NCBI GenBank assembly: GCA_024276825.1
Contig: JAJRWI010000046.1
Coordinates: 1 to 48,264 of the forward strand
Direction: 5' to 3'
DNA: 48,264 nucleotides
DNA from: an archaeon
GTDB taxonomy: Archaea > Asgardarchaeota > Thorarchaeia > Thorarchaeales > Thorarchaeaceae
The position numbers and the translations under genes are program-made. The notes beneath the pieces were generated by a model. It did no database searches. It saw nothing but the letters and a program-made list of their open reading frames with translations, and was not told where the DNA came from. Shown piece after piece: positions 17,313-25,297 of this stretch (within the stretch, counting starts at the first letter, position 1; the number at the start of each line of letters is the position of its first letter).

Positions 17313-18161
17313 CTAAATCTCAACTGCGTGAACTGTAAGATCTGAGTCAATTCTCGCAATCATGGGTGTTATTCGTCCGCCATAGGATGTGCTGAAAATA
17401 CTGATAAGACGACCATCAAAGAATGTACGTATTCCCTCTGGAAATGCCTCATGAGCGCGAATGAATAGCCGCAGGTTAAGATTCCCCATGAATTTCTGAA
17501 ACGCTACAAGTCCAAAAAAGCGCGCAATAGCCCCTCTGATACTGAATGTGAACTCGAAGTTCATCTCCTTGGGATCGTTCCATACCAATTGTGACAGTCT
17601 ATCATCTGGGAAGTTAACATCAAATCGGTTAATACTGCTCAAATCATTCAGCGAATACACATCCTCAGGAACTCCTCCATGGCAAGCAAAGATACCACTT
17701 CTGCTTAGGGCAGCAATTGGAATGACCTTGAAGAAATCAAGGAACTCTAGATATAGCTCCTCCGAATAATTCTGCTTCACCTCACTATGAAAGCCATAGC
17801 GACCGCTGACCTCTTGGGACTCGTGATTTCCTCTAAGTAAAGTCACACGTTCGGGAATCTGCAACTTGAGTGCGACCAAATGCAGCAATGTGTCAACTTG
17901 TGCGGGACCTCTGTCTACATAGTCTCCCAAGAAGACTGCGTGATAATCAGAATGCATTATTTTGTTGGCAATCTTCCTTGCACATTTAAGATCGCCATGC
18001 AGGCCTCCGATATAGAAAAGTTTCGCCTTTGGTGTGGTAATGACATTCGGGAGCATTCTTAGCTGGTCTTTTGCTTCACCTAGAATCTGAACAATCTCTT
18101 CATGATTCAACTTGGTCTTTCCATTGAGAATGTTATTAGCAATTTTCATCACTATTCCCAT
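17313..18161 (-). CDS. PPP-family Ser/Thr phosphatase (PP1/PP2A-like) with altered first metal motif
   Basis: A 282-residue eukaryote-type phosphoprotein phosphatase. The PPP motifs appear in order: GGLHGD (residues 52-57), GDYVDRG (79-85), RGNHES (110-115), CHGGVP (160-165), VWNDP (193-197) and RAHEAF (235-240). These match the metal and phosphate ligands of PP1/PP2A except that the usual GDxHG is GGxHG: the metal-binding Asp is Gly53 (codon GGC instead of a GAC/GAT). His55, Asp80, Arg84, Asn112, His113, His161 and His237 are kept. It may be weakened, use another metal set, or act as a binder. The start overlaps the end of the SLOG gene by 10 bases; an alternative ATG (MKIANN) at 18149 lies just after that stop. 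It sits downstream of the pseudo-GTPase, suggesting a regulatory pair, which is inference. Confidence 0.9.
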   Translation of the reverse strand: MGIVMKIANNILNGKTKLNHEEIVQILGEAKDQLRMLPNVITTPKAKLFYIGGLHGDLKCARKIANKIMHSDYHAVFLGDYVDRGPAQVDTLLHLVALKLQIPERVTLLRGNHESQEVSGRYGFHSEVKQNYSEELYLEFLDFFKVIPIAALSRSGIFACHGGVPEDVYSLNDLSSINRFDVNFPDDRLSQLVWNDPKEMNFEFTFSIRGAIARFFGLVAFQKFMGNLNLRLFIRAHEAFPEGIRTFFDGRLISIFSTSYGGRITPMIARIDSDLTVHAVEI

Positions 18162-18655
18162 CCTAGGACTTTGAAGATATAGTCAACTGCCTCTTTTGGA
18201 GTGGTCGCTGAATAGACAACATCCTCTCTTCTTGAATCAATCCTTGTCCCTGCCAACCGTTGAGCCCATCCGCCCGTTGTTGGGATTGCGACAATTGGCT
18301 TGTCCGAAAACCATGCAATTGCCATCTCGCTCAATGTTCCAGCTGAACCATCAATTGCAACAACCGCATCGCCAGTTTTAGCCACTAGGAAATTTCTGGC
18401 AAACCCAAGTCCTGTTGGTATCACAATGTCGACATAGGGATTTGCAGTCGGCTTGTCGTCTTGCGGTATTATCCCAACTGTAAGGCCACCTGCAGTCTTA
18501 GCTCCCTTACATGCGGCTTCCATAATTCCTCCTACACCCCCACAGACTAATACTATTCTCCTCTTCCCTATCTCAGAGCCCAATTCTTCAGCCACTATTA
18601 GAGTGTCATCATCGGGTTGAGAGCCGCCTATTACAGAAATGGTTCTCATGTGCAA
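18152..18655 (-). CDS. SLOG/LOG-like Rossmann protein (TIGR00725-type)
   Basis: A 167-residue single-domain protein of the SLOG superfamily ('lysine decarboxylase'-like, related to LOG nucleotide phosphoribohydrolases). It begins with ISVIGGSQPDDD, has GGVGGIMEAACKGAKTAGG and, later, DGSAGTLSE in the place of the LOG motif PGGxGTxxE. The PGG is therefore changed to DGS while GT and the catalytic-type Glu remain. LOG enzymes cleave nucleoside monophosphates to base and ribose 5-phosphate; many SLOG proteins instead sense nucleotide-derived ligands. TTG at 18655 has GGTGA six bases upstream; ATG at 18649 is the alternative. It lies 2 bases after the pseudo-GTPase stop and overlaps the phosphatase start, so all three are probably one transcript. 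The substrate is unknown. Confidence 0.82.
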   Translation of the reverse strand: MHMRTISVIGGSQPDDDTLIVAEELGSEIGKRRIVLVCGGVGGIMEAACKGAKTAGGLTVGIIPQDDKPTANPYVDIVIPTGLGFARNFLVAKTGDAVVAIDGSAGTLSEMAIAWFSDKPIVAIPTTGGWAQRLAGTRIDSRREDVVYSATTPKEAVDYIFKVLGWE

Positions 18656-18657
18656 GT

Positions 18658-19782
18658 CTATTCACCACTTTCTTTTCCGTGAGTGGTGTACTTTTCGAAT
18701 ATCCTTTTCAATATGCTGAATACGGTGTATGAAAGCCTTCCACTGATCAGTCTGCGCCGCGCCTCATCAATAAGTGATGGCTTGATTGGTGACTTGCTTT
18801 TTGATAATCTAGTAAGAATCTCATAAAGCTCCTCATCGATGCCAGTTGCGTCAAAACGAGCATTACTACATTTGTTGCTCATTATCAATTGATTAATTAC
18901 ATGTTTTGGCAGATCAAGGCTTTTTAGTGCATAGGCCTTTGCAATAACGAGTAATGCGGCGGCACTTACATCTTCATTACACCAACCATCATCAACCCGC
19001 ATGATGCAGACATTCTTGAGCTTTTTGCAGTCAAGTAAGCAGACCTCACAGACAATTGGCCTGATAGCAACTTCACCACTTGGAATGTGAATCGATACTT
19101 CCCCATAGATTGTCTGAATGATCATGTCATCATTGATGACTTTGATGTTCATCTTCTTTGCAAAGTCCTTAATGAATTGAATCTCCTTCTTGTTTATCGC
19201 TGGAGTGCCAGTTTGCATCGGGGGATAATATTCCTCGCATTGATCGGCAGAGAGTGACACTAGGAATACTTCACCCTTCTCCTTTCTATTGGTGTCATAC
19301 TCTGCAAAGACCCTTGGATATATTCGAAAGATGGCTTCAACACTGTCAACCACTTTGGCCTCAAGTTCCTGCTGAAATACTTCTGACAATTCATTTGTTG
19401 CATCTTCTGCATCTTTGATGTCACCAACAACTACAATCATCTTACTGACATTGTCCTTGATGGCACAGCTGTCTATTAGCTCTCTAATTCTTTTTACTTC
19501 ATCAGGTCGCACAACTATAATGACGCTGGTGTGTCCCCGTGCAAAGGACGCAGCAAGTCCAGGATACATCATTGGATATGGAATTGTCCATAATTGCAAT
19601 GTAACAATGACATTATTGAATTCATATCTGACAATCCCAAAAACCAACCCGGTAACATAGAACATGCTCGGAAAACCAATACCGCTTCTTGTTCGTCTGA
19701 GAAATCCGGCGAGCAGGGCCCTGTCTGAACCGAGCACAATGACTTTTCTCACTACTTTGGCCTGGTTTTCCTGAGTTGACAC
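18658..19782 (-). CDS. Ras/Rab-like pseudo-GTPase with C-terminal Cys-rich domain
   Basis: A 374-residue protein whose first ~125 residues resemble a small GTPase with lost motifs. KVIVLG is followed by SDRALLAGFLRR where a P-loop GxxxxGK[ST] is expected (residues 18-30), TLQLWTIPYP (61-70) stands for QLWDIAGQ, FARGHTSVIIVV matches the usual YRGA..ILVFD strand, and VVVGDIKD (117-124) stands for the base-specifying NKxD. GTP binding is therefore doubtful. The remaining ~250 residues hold a cysteine set at about 245, 248, 252, 259 and 268, a possible metal site, and a helical C-terminus. The GTG start at 19782 overlaps the upstream region of the divergent cupin. It heads the minus-strand run with SLOG and PPP phosphatase genes. 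Assignment rests on pattern matching; structure prediction would settle it. Confidence 0.6.
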   Translation of the reverse strand: MSTQENQAKVVRKVIVLGSDRALLAGFLRRTRSGIGFPSMFYVTGLVFGIVRYEFNNVIVTLQLWTIPYPMMYPGLAASFARGHTSVIIVVRPDEVKRIRELIDSCAIKDNVSKMIVVVGDIKDAEDATNELSEVFQQELEAKVVDSVEAIFRIYPRVFAEYDTNRKEKGEVFLVSLSADQCEEYYPPMQTGTPAINKKEIQFIKDFAKKMNIKVINDDMIIQTIYGEVSIHIPSGEVAIRPIVCEVCLLDCKKLKNVCIMRVDDGWCNEDVSAAALLVIAKAYALKSLDLPKHVINQLIMSNKCSNARFDATGIDEELYEILTRLSKSKSPIKPSLIDEARRRLISGRLSYTVFSILKRIFEKYTTHGKESGE

Positions 19783-19850
19783 AATTTACTTATGGCAACT
19801 CTGGTTTAGATTTTATCGGTTATGCATATAATTCGGTAAATGGTGATTTC
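19783..19850. promoter_or_regulatory. Short divergent promoter region (pseudo-GTPase operon / cupin)
   Basis: Only 68 bases separate the GTG of the minus-strand run from the ATG of the cupin. A TATA-like GCATATAAT lies at 19824-19832, and GGTGAT (19842-19847), a full match to the archaeal anti-Shine-Dalgarno, precedes the cupin ATG by 3 bases. A minus-strand TATA element could not be singled out. Confidence 0.3.
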
Positions 19851-20210
19851 ATGGTAAAAATACACAAGGCTTCAGAAGTTGAATCAATGGGCCGCGCAGG
19901 GTATGATGTCAAATATGTGGCCCATCTCACCTTTAAGGATGCTTTAGATAATGGGATGTTCATCTATGTTAAGATTCCTGCAGGCATGAAGACTCGCCCC
20001 CATAGGCATAATATTTTGGAGGAAGTATTCATTGCCATAGATTCTCTAACAATTGGCGTGAATGATATTCCCTACAGTCTTGAAGAGGGTGATGTTGTGC
20101 TTGTAGAACCTGGAGAATCGCACTGGTTCAGGTCACCAGAAGATCGAAGTGCACGTATGATAGCCATCAAACTACCAAATATTGAAGATGACAAGGAAGA
20201 GACATCATAA
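19851..20210 (+). CDS. Small cupin-domain protein
   Basis: A single cupin beta-barrel of 119 residues. Motif 1 is visible as HRHNILEEV (HxH followed by E) and motif 2 as EEGDVVLVEPGESHWF, with G and a closing His, so the metal ligands His/His/Glu/His appear present. Cupins of this size are isomerases, epimerases, dioxygenases or ligand sensors, and the sequence does not tell which. The ATG at 19851 is chosen over an upstream in-frame TTG (19776) because of the strong GGTGAT ribosome binding site and because the cupin fold starts after it. The gene is divergent from the pseudo-GTPase run and ends 4 bases from the convergent membrane-protein gene. Confidence 0.85.
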   Translation: MVKIHKASEVESMGRAGYDVKYVAHLTFKDALDNGMFIYVKIPAGMKTRPHRHNILEEVFIAIDSLTIGVNDIPYSLEEGDVVLVEPGESHWFRSPEDRSARMIAIKLPNIEDDKEETS

Positions 20211-20214
20211 ATTA

Positions 20215-20631
20215 TCAGTAATAATCAGAATCGTCATCCTCATCGTAGAAGATGTCTGGCGGCGAATCAATTGGACTGTGAATATGTGAGGTTACGAGTG
20301 CCCTTGAAAAAACCTCCTCGAGTTCCCTCCACTCCTCATGACGCCTTCTTCTACCAATGATTCCTGCTATTGTAATAATCGAAAACACAAATAATCCCGC
20401 AAGATACAACTCCATTCGGCTATCAAAAACTCCTGATGAGATGGCTACAACTAAGGTGGCAATTCCGCTGATGATTAATGGGTTGAAAGCACAGTCGCAA
20501 GTGATGTTTAATTCTGCAGGTCCAATTCTATAATCTTCTGGTTCAGAGCCTGGTGCTCGATTGAGCAAATAATTGAAGATGGCACCAATTACAGTGCCGC
20601 CTATCAATATTGCCAGATGGATAATGTTCAT
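20215..20631 (-). CDS. Small membrane protein with acidic C-terminus, unknown function
   Basis: A 138-residue protein I do not recognise. It has three hydrophobic segments: the N-terminus (IIHLAILIGGTVIGAIF), one near residues 52-70 (LIISGIATLVVAISSG) and one near 76-91 (YLAGLFVFSIITIAGIIG). RRRR follows, then a soluble tail ending in a strongly acidic DEDDDSDYY. Two cysteines (CDC) lie between helices 1 and 2. GGAAGGT precedes the ATG at 20631. The gene follows the PIN-domain gene after 20 bases, so the two are probably cotranscribed. The basic stretch after helix 3 suggests that the acidic tail is cytoplasmic. Confidence 0.7.
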   Translation of the reverse strand: MNIIHLAILIGGTVIGAIFNYLLNRAPGSEPEDYRIGPAELNITCDCAFNPLIISGIATLVVAISSGVFDSRMELYLAGLFVFSIITIAGIIGRRRRHEEWRELEEVFSRALVTSHIHSPIDSPPDIFYDEDDDSDYY

Positions 20632-20651
20632 GTGTTTTACCTTCCAAATTA

Positions 20652-22466
20652 TTACTCGACATTTACTTCAGGTGCTGCGACTTTGTGGCAACTAAAGCCA
20701 TACTCACCTTCATAGGAAATCTCTGCACCCTTGCTGGGTTCAACAATCAACACAACAGCATACTCTCGTATTACATCCGCTGATGTCTTAAGGAGAGTGA
20801 ATTCGCCATTGGTGATTGCTATCTTATGGCCTGTTTTGAGACTTCCAAACTCGGGGTGTCTAGTGATATCAATACCTATACGCACTTGAAGTTTCTCATT
20901 CCATACAATTAGAATCTTTTTGGACTCGATTGTCTCAATAATTAGAACATCCATCCAGCCAAGTAGCTCCTCGGGCAGTTCTGCAACATCAAGAGCCTTG
21001 TCCGTTGGCATGTCCTTGATGGTCGGTATTCTGCCCTGTATCTCATGAAGGATTGGAGTTATCCGATTGGTATTCCACCCCTTCTTGACAAAGCTCTTCA
21101 ATGCATGTTCAGCAAGTTTCTCTAACCGATCCCTCAATTTACCATGCGATGCAGAATACACCTTATAGAGCATTATGAATGATGCCAGTGTTCCCTCTTC
21201 TTTTCCATAAGCAACTCCAATTTTGTATCCAGTCATTGCTAAAAGCCATGCGGTATTGATCTCGTTGAACAGTAACTTGTACTTTGCAATGTCAATCAAC
21301 ATTGAGATAGTAACATCTGGATATTGTAGCTTGGTCTTGGTCAAAGAAAAGCCTCCAAGGAACTTTCTCAAGACTTGCATTGTCACATACAGTCCCTCAG
21401 AAGTCTGCTTCATATGCTTGAGATCTGCACGTTCTAGCATACCATCGTAGAGCGAGTATGTATAATCTATCTCCTCATAGTCCTCTTTGACTATGGCCAG
21501 AACAAACCTCACAAAGAACACTGAGGCTTTCAACTCGTCATTCTCAACCTCTGTGAACATCAGGAGTCTGAATGCCTCTTCGCTCACACTAAGCGCATTT
21601 TCGATTCCTTCTTTTGTACCACGATAGAGATGACACAACATCTCAAGATAGTACAGGAACAGTGTCAAATCGCTTGCGTGTTTCACCAGCTTTCCATGAG
21701 TCTCACTGTCTTCGGTCAAAGTTGAGATCACAAGTAATCTCTCGATCTCGTTCTGAACTGCTTGAATCTCTGCTGCTAGAGCATCATATTTACCAACCTG
21801 AAAGTCTTCAAGCATTGTTGGCAGGCCCGCTTTGATGTCTTCCAAGAAGTCCAGAACAAAAAGTGGTTGTCCCTTGGAGAGCTTCTTATCAACTTCTGCA
21901 GGCTTCTTGACCGCGCGTAACACACGCATTGCATGTTCTTCAATAATCCTGATTCGTGTTACGGGATCATACGCTTCTCTTCGTGAAATGCTGTATCTTA
22001 CCTCTTCAGCATAGATTCTCTCGCGAATCTTTGTCAGCTTCTTCTTTAGATCATTGTCATCAATTGACTCGATCAATTCAAGGACAAAAGCTGACCCCAC
22101 AACTCCATCTGCATTAATCTGCAGGTCTTGGATGATATTCAGCAATTTGAGGTCACTAGTCACAATCTTCGCTCTTTTTGCTCTCATGGCGGCAAGAACT
22201 AATGACATGTCATTGAGCTGTGGTAGCGAACTCTCAGGTCTCTTAAGGCTCTCCATGAATGCCTTGATCTCTTTTTGCAATGTTTCATCAATTGAAATGA
22301 TATTCTCGACCTCTCTTCGCAGGTACCAACGCAACTCGTGAAAGACCTGTCTAGTGATCCATAACTCAACACCTATCTTGTCTGCTGCTTGCTTTATCAG
22401 GTAAACATCTGCGGGGCGGTCTGAAAATCCGCTTATCCAGAAGTTTGCATCAAGGTATACTCTCAT
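20652..22466 (-). CDS. PIN-domain protein with long helical-repeat region
   Basis: A 604-residue protein. Residues 1-115 form a PIN nuclease domain with the acidic set Asp6 (YLDANFW), Glu44 (FHELRWYL), Asp86 (LNDMSLVLAA) and Asp105 (TSDLKLL), so it is probably an active metal-dependent RNase. Residues about 140-480 are almost wholly helical and look like TPR/HEAT-type repeats. The last ~90 residues contain a beta-rich segment (RIGIDITRHPEFG, KIAITNGEFTLL) and a final Cys/His near FSCHK. The length is far beyond a VapC toxin (about 130 residues) and there is no small antitoxin gene beside it, so toxin-antitoxin is not the best reading. A role in RNA quality control or rRNA processing is possible but unproven. 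GGAG precedes the ATG at a loose distance. Confidence 0.8.
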   Translation of the reverse strand: MRVYLDANFWISGFSDRPADVYLIKQAADKIGVELWITRQVFHELRWYLRREVENIISIDETLQKEIKAFMESLKRPESSLPQLNDMSLVLAAMRAKRAKIVTSDLKLLNIIQDLQINADGVVGSAFVLELIESIDDNDLKKKLTKIRERIYAEEVRYSISRREAYDPVTRIRIIEEHAMRVLRAVKKPAEVDKKLSKGQPLFVLDFLEDIKAGLPTMLEDFQVGKYDALAAEIQAVQNEIERLLVISTLTEDSETHGKLVKHASDLTLFLYYLEMLCHLYRGTKEGIENALSVSEEAFRLLMFTEVENDELKASVFFVRFVLAIVKEDYEEIDYTYSLYDGMLERADLKHMKQTSEGLYVTMQVLRKFLGGFSLTKTKLQYPDVTISMLIDIAKYKLLFNEINTAWLLAMTGYKIGVAYGKEEGTLASFIMLYKVYSASHGKLRDRLEKLAEHALKSFVKKGWNTNRITPILHEIQGRIPTIKDMPTDKALDVAELPEELLGWMDVLIIETIESKKILIVWNEKLQVRIGIDITRHPEFGSLKTGHKIAITNGEFTLLKTSADVIREYAVVLIVEPSKGAEISYEGEYGFSCHKVAAPEVNVE

Positions 22467-22620
22467 TCAATTAACACTCCATCTTTTAATCTCTCTTTTA
22501 TCTGACAGGTCTTGTACAACTTCCATGACTCCGAATGAAACCTCTCTTACTGGATTTCTATTTCCCAGAGTCCAATTGCTTTTTAGTTGTTATTGTTGAA
22601 AAAAGGTTGCGGTATATCAA

Positions 22621-23763
22621 TTAGCGCATATGTCCAAGAAACTCTGCTATTGGGCCATTCATGAAGTAATTAAAATTTAATAGAATCCCGGTGAAATGAG
22701 CCATCCAGATTGCTGCAATCATCTTTCTGTATGCGCTCTTGTCTTCATTTCGATCTAGTAAAAGCATGGGAATGATGAACCATGAATAATACCAAATGAG
22801 CACCCATGAGAATACTATGAGTGTTAGAGGAAGGGCGAAGATCAAAATGGTTCGCCAATCAGAAGTCCTCAACCTTCTTGTTGGCACTTCAACAAATCCC
22901 ACCCTTTTGGTTTCAAATATCATAAGTGCCAGTGCGATAACCAATATGCTTGGGGCGATGATAGCTAGAGGATTTGTGAACACTAGGCCAAGATAGAATG
23001 GATTGGTTATTAGCGTCGAATATGAAGCGCTATTTGAAAGATGAGCGATTAGGCTTCCATACATTATCTGCGATGCAAACAAGGGAATCACAAACAAGAG
23101 ATTGACTACTAGAAATGCTATCGAGGAGATTGGATCAGCGGCAAGAAGAATTGGAAACACCATTGCAGGATACAACTTAGTCTGAGTGGCAATGGCTAGA
23201 AATGAGTTCGCCAGAATTCTTCTATCTTGCCTCCAGAAAATAATTGCAATGAGCCAAAACATGTCTGTCAACGGCTCGGTCTTTGCAAAGCCCACCGAGA
23301 AAATGACCTCAAAGGCATAGAATACTGCAAAGAACTGTCTGAACCATTTCTTGTTCCAGTCTTTTCTACCAATATATAAGAAAAGAATTAGGTTAATGTG
23401 AGCAAACAAGACAAGCAGCCAATTTACAAGCCAATGGGGCCCAAACATTCCTGGCTCGATTAGTGCAACAAACGCATAGAACAATAGAGTAATGACAGGA
23501 TATTCGTAGGTCACATTTACAATGCCAGTCAAAAGGTGGTCAGCTGGTACTCCGTAAGTTTCATTCAGATATGTGTCATTGATATTGTAAACATTCAGCC
23601 CCTCACTCCAAAACAACTCGCCAAAAACCATATTCCTATTTCTGTCTCTTTGCAAGATGATCGCATCTGCAACAGGCACCATGACCATGCACACAATTAT
23701 CGAGATAATCAGATATTTTCGAAATCGTCTTGCAACTTGAAACAAGCTCAATGTTTCCGACAT
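22621..23763 (-). CDS. Polytopic membrane glycosyltransferase-like protein (GT-C type)
   Basis: A 380-residue membrane protein with about ten helices. An extracytoplasmic loop after the first helix contains WSEGLNVYNIND and ends with TYEYPVITLLFYAF. KTEPLTDMFW and QTKLYPAMVFPILL lie further on. The layout, with a tyrosine/proline-rich first loop and a K-[LY]-P motif at a helix start, resembles GT-C fold enzymes of the DUF2029/GT87 and PIG-M-like groups, which use polyprenyl-phosphate sugars outside the membrane. The acidic catalytic residue expected in loop 1 cannot be fixed. No ribosome binding site is seen before the ATG at 23763, so it may be leaderless. It is transcribed away from the acyl-CoA synthetase gene. 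Confidence 0.65.
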   Translation of the reverse strand: MSETLSLFQVARRFRKYLIISIIVCMVMVPVADAIILQRDRNRNMVFGELFWSEGLNVYNINDTYLNETYGVPADHLLTGIVNVTYEYPVITLLFYAFVALIEPGMFGPHWLVNWLLVLFAHINLILFLYIGRKDWNKKWFRQFFAVFYAFEVIFSVGFAKTEPLTDMFWLIAIIFWRQDRRILANSFLAIATQTKLYPAMVFPILLAADPISSIAFLVVNLLFVIPLFASQIMYGSLIAHLSNSASYSTLITNPFYLGLVFTNPLAIIAPSILVIALALMIFETKRVGFVEVPTRRLRTSDWRTILIFALPLTLIVFSWVLIWYYSWFIIPMLLLDRNEDKSAYRKMIAAIWMAHFTGILLNFNYFMNGPIAEFLGHMR

Positions 23764-23860
23764 ATTGCATTTCTCGATTCGTTTCTTGTAAAATTTCCAC
23801 TACGTTATGCTTAAAACATAGTCGGATTTTGACGAACTACTAGGGAGTGCTTGATTACTG
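23764..23860. promoter_or_regulatory. Divergent intergenic region, GT-C gene / acyl-CoA synthetase
   Basis: This 97-base A+T-rich spacer must hold both start sites. A TTAAAA element lies near its centre (about 23812) and reads as TTTTAA on the other strand, so it could serve either gene. GGGAGTG lies 11 bases before the plus-strand ATG. Nothing else stands out. Confidence 0.25.
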
Positions 23861-25297
23861 ATGCCTAAACGCCTCTCAATAAAAGATATCCTTGATATTC
23901 AATCTGTTGCCATTATTGGAGTATCTGCTAAGATGGGCTATTATTGGGCTCATTCAATGCTCCAATGGGATCATAACCTTAGGGTCTGGTTGGTTTCTCT
24001 CAATGGCGGAGAGGTCTTGGGGCACAAGATACTAACCAGTATTGATGAGATTCCCGAAAAGATCGATTATACAATAGTGGCTGTGCCCTACAAGGCAGTT
24101 CCCTCAGTCCTACGAGAATGTGCAGCCAAGGGTGTCAAAGGGGCAACCGTGTTCACCAGTGGTTTTTCCGAACTCGGGACCGACGAGGGTAGAAAGAGAG
24201 AGAAAGAGCTCTGCGAGTTAATCAAATCGCTGGGAATTCGTGTGTTCGGACCAAACTGCATGGGGCTCATGTATCCCAAACTTGGATTTGCTTTCATGCC
24301 TACTGTCAAGCGCCTTGCTGGTAATGTGGGCTTCTTATCTCAGTCAGGAGGCGTTGCTATAACAACCTATACCGCGGGAGTTGAATCCGGTGTTGGCTTC
24401 AGTAAGGTGTTCTCTTTTGGAAATGCTGTGGATATATCACCCCACGAATTAATTCAGTTCTTTGAGGATGATAGTGAGACCAAAGTCATTGGCATATATA
24501 TTGAGGGGACCAAGCAGGGCAAGGAACTCCTTCAATCTCTAAAGACTTTGGCTCAGAAAAAGCCTGTTGTTGCAATTAAGGGGGGACGATCCCAAGAGGG
24601 CTCAAGGGCGGTTTCTTCACATACAGGAGCACTCGCAGGTTCTAATGCAATCTGGGATGCAATGTTTAAGCAGGCCAATGTCCCAACTGTTGATACATTA
24701 GAAGACCTGATTTCAACACTCAGCATATTCTCAAAAAGCCCAGTACCAAAGTCTCGCAATGTTGGCATTATTGCTATCAGCGGCGGTACTAGCGTGGTTT
24801 ACACTGACTTCTGCTCTGAGGCTGGATTGAATATTCCAAGGTCTTCGCAGGAGACTGTTGACAAACTTCGCTCCATAATGTTAAGCGTGGGCAATGCTGT
24901 GGGAAATCCAATAGACCTTGCCGCCGACTATTATCAAGATCAGATAATGTCAGAAGTAATTAGGATAGTTGGAAAGGACCCCAATTTCGACTCTATCATT
25001 CTCCAAGCTGATGTTCATAACATCCACCAAGTTGCTGTGATAATGGAAGCAGTGGATGAAGTAGACTATCTCTGGGGAGTAATGGCCAAAGCAGGTCGTG
25101 AGATTGTTGAGAGCATGGGAAAACCCGTCCTTGTCACCATTCCTGAGGTTGCCTACCCTGAGGCTAGAATGCGAGCATGGGGTAAATTCGTAAATGAGGG
25201 TCTTCCTGTATTTAGAAACATTCGCGAAACTGTTGAAGCATTGGTCAAGGTCTGTGAATACTACGAGTGCAAATCAGAACGCCAACGGTCCAAATAG
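23861..25297 (+). CDS. ADP-forming acyl-CoA synthetase (acetate-CoA ligase), alpha subunit
   Basis: Converts acyl-CoA, ADP and phosphate to the acid, CoA and ATP (or the reverse), the archaeal route of substrate-level ATP synthesis from acetyl-CoA and amino-acid-derived acyl-CoAs. The 478-residue chain has a CoA-binding Rossmann domain (residues 13-130, ending FGPNCMGL), a succinyl-CoA-ligase-like domain with FLSQSGG (158-164), the phosphohistidine loop SSHTGALAG (His254), and a second ligase domain starting near 300. It stops without the ATP-grasp domain, so it is the alpha subunit of a two-subunit enzyme. No beta subunit lies in this window, unlike many archaea where the two are adjacent. 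The last ~15 residues are basic. Substrate preference cannot be read. Confidence 0.92.
   Translation: MPKRLSIKDILDIQSVAIIGVSAKMGYYWAHSMLQWDHNLRVWLVSLNGGEVLGHKILTSIDEIPEKIDYTIVAVPYKAVPSVLRECAAKGVKGATVFTSGFSELGTDEGRKREKELCELIKSLGIRVFGPNCMGLMYPKLGFAFMPTVKRLAGNVGFLSQSGGVAITTYTAGVESGVGFSKVFSFGNAVDISPHELIQFFEDDSETKVIGIYIEGTKQGKELLQSLKTLAQKKPVVAIKGGRSQEGSRAVSSHTGALAGSNAIWDAMFKQANVPTVDTLEDLISTLSIFSKSPVPKSRNVGIIAISGGTSVVYTDFCSEAGLNIPRSSQETVDKLRSIMLSVGNAVGNPIDLAADYYQDQIMSEVIRIVGKDPNFDSIILQADVHNIHQVAVIMEAVDEVDYLWGVMAKAGREIVESMGKPVLVTIPEVAYPEARMRAWGKFVNEGLPVFRNIRETVEALVKVCEYYECKSERQRSK

Noticed and set aside
19776..19850. Longer cupin starting at TTG 19776
   Set aside because: It would overlap the divergent gene's start and lacks a ribosome binding site; ATG 19851 has GGTGAT and fits the fold.
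20652..22466. VapBC toxin-antitoxin pair
   Set aside because: The PIN protein is 604 residues and the adjacent small gene is a membrane protein, not an antitoxin.
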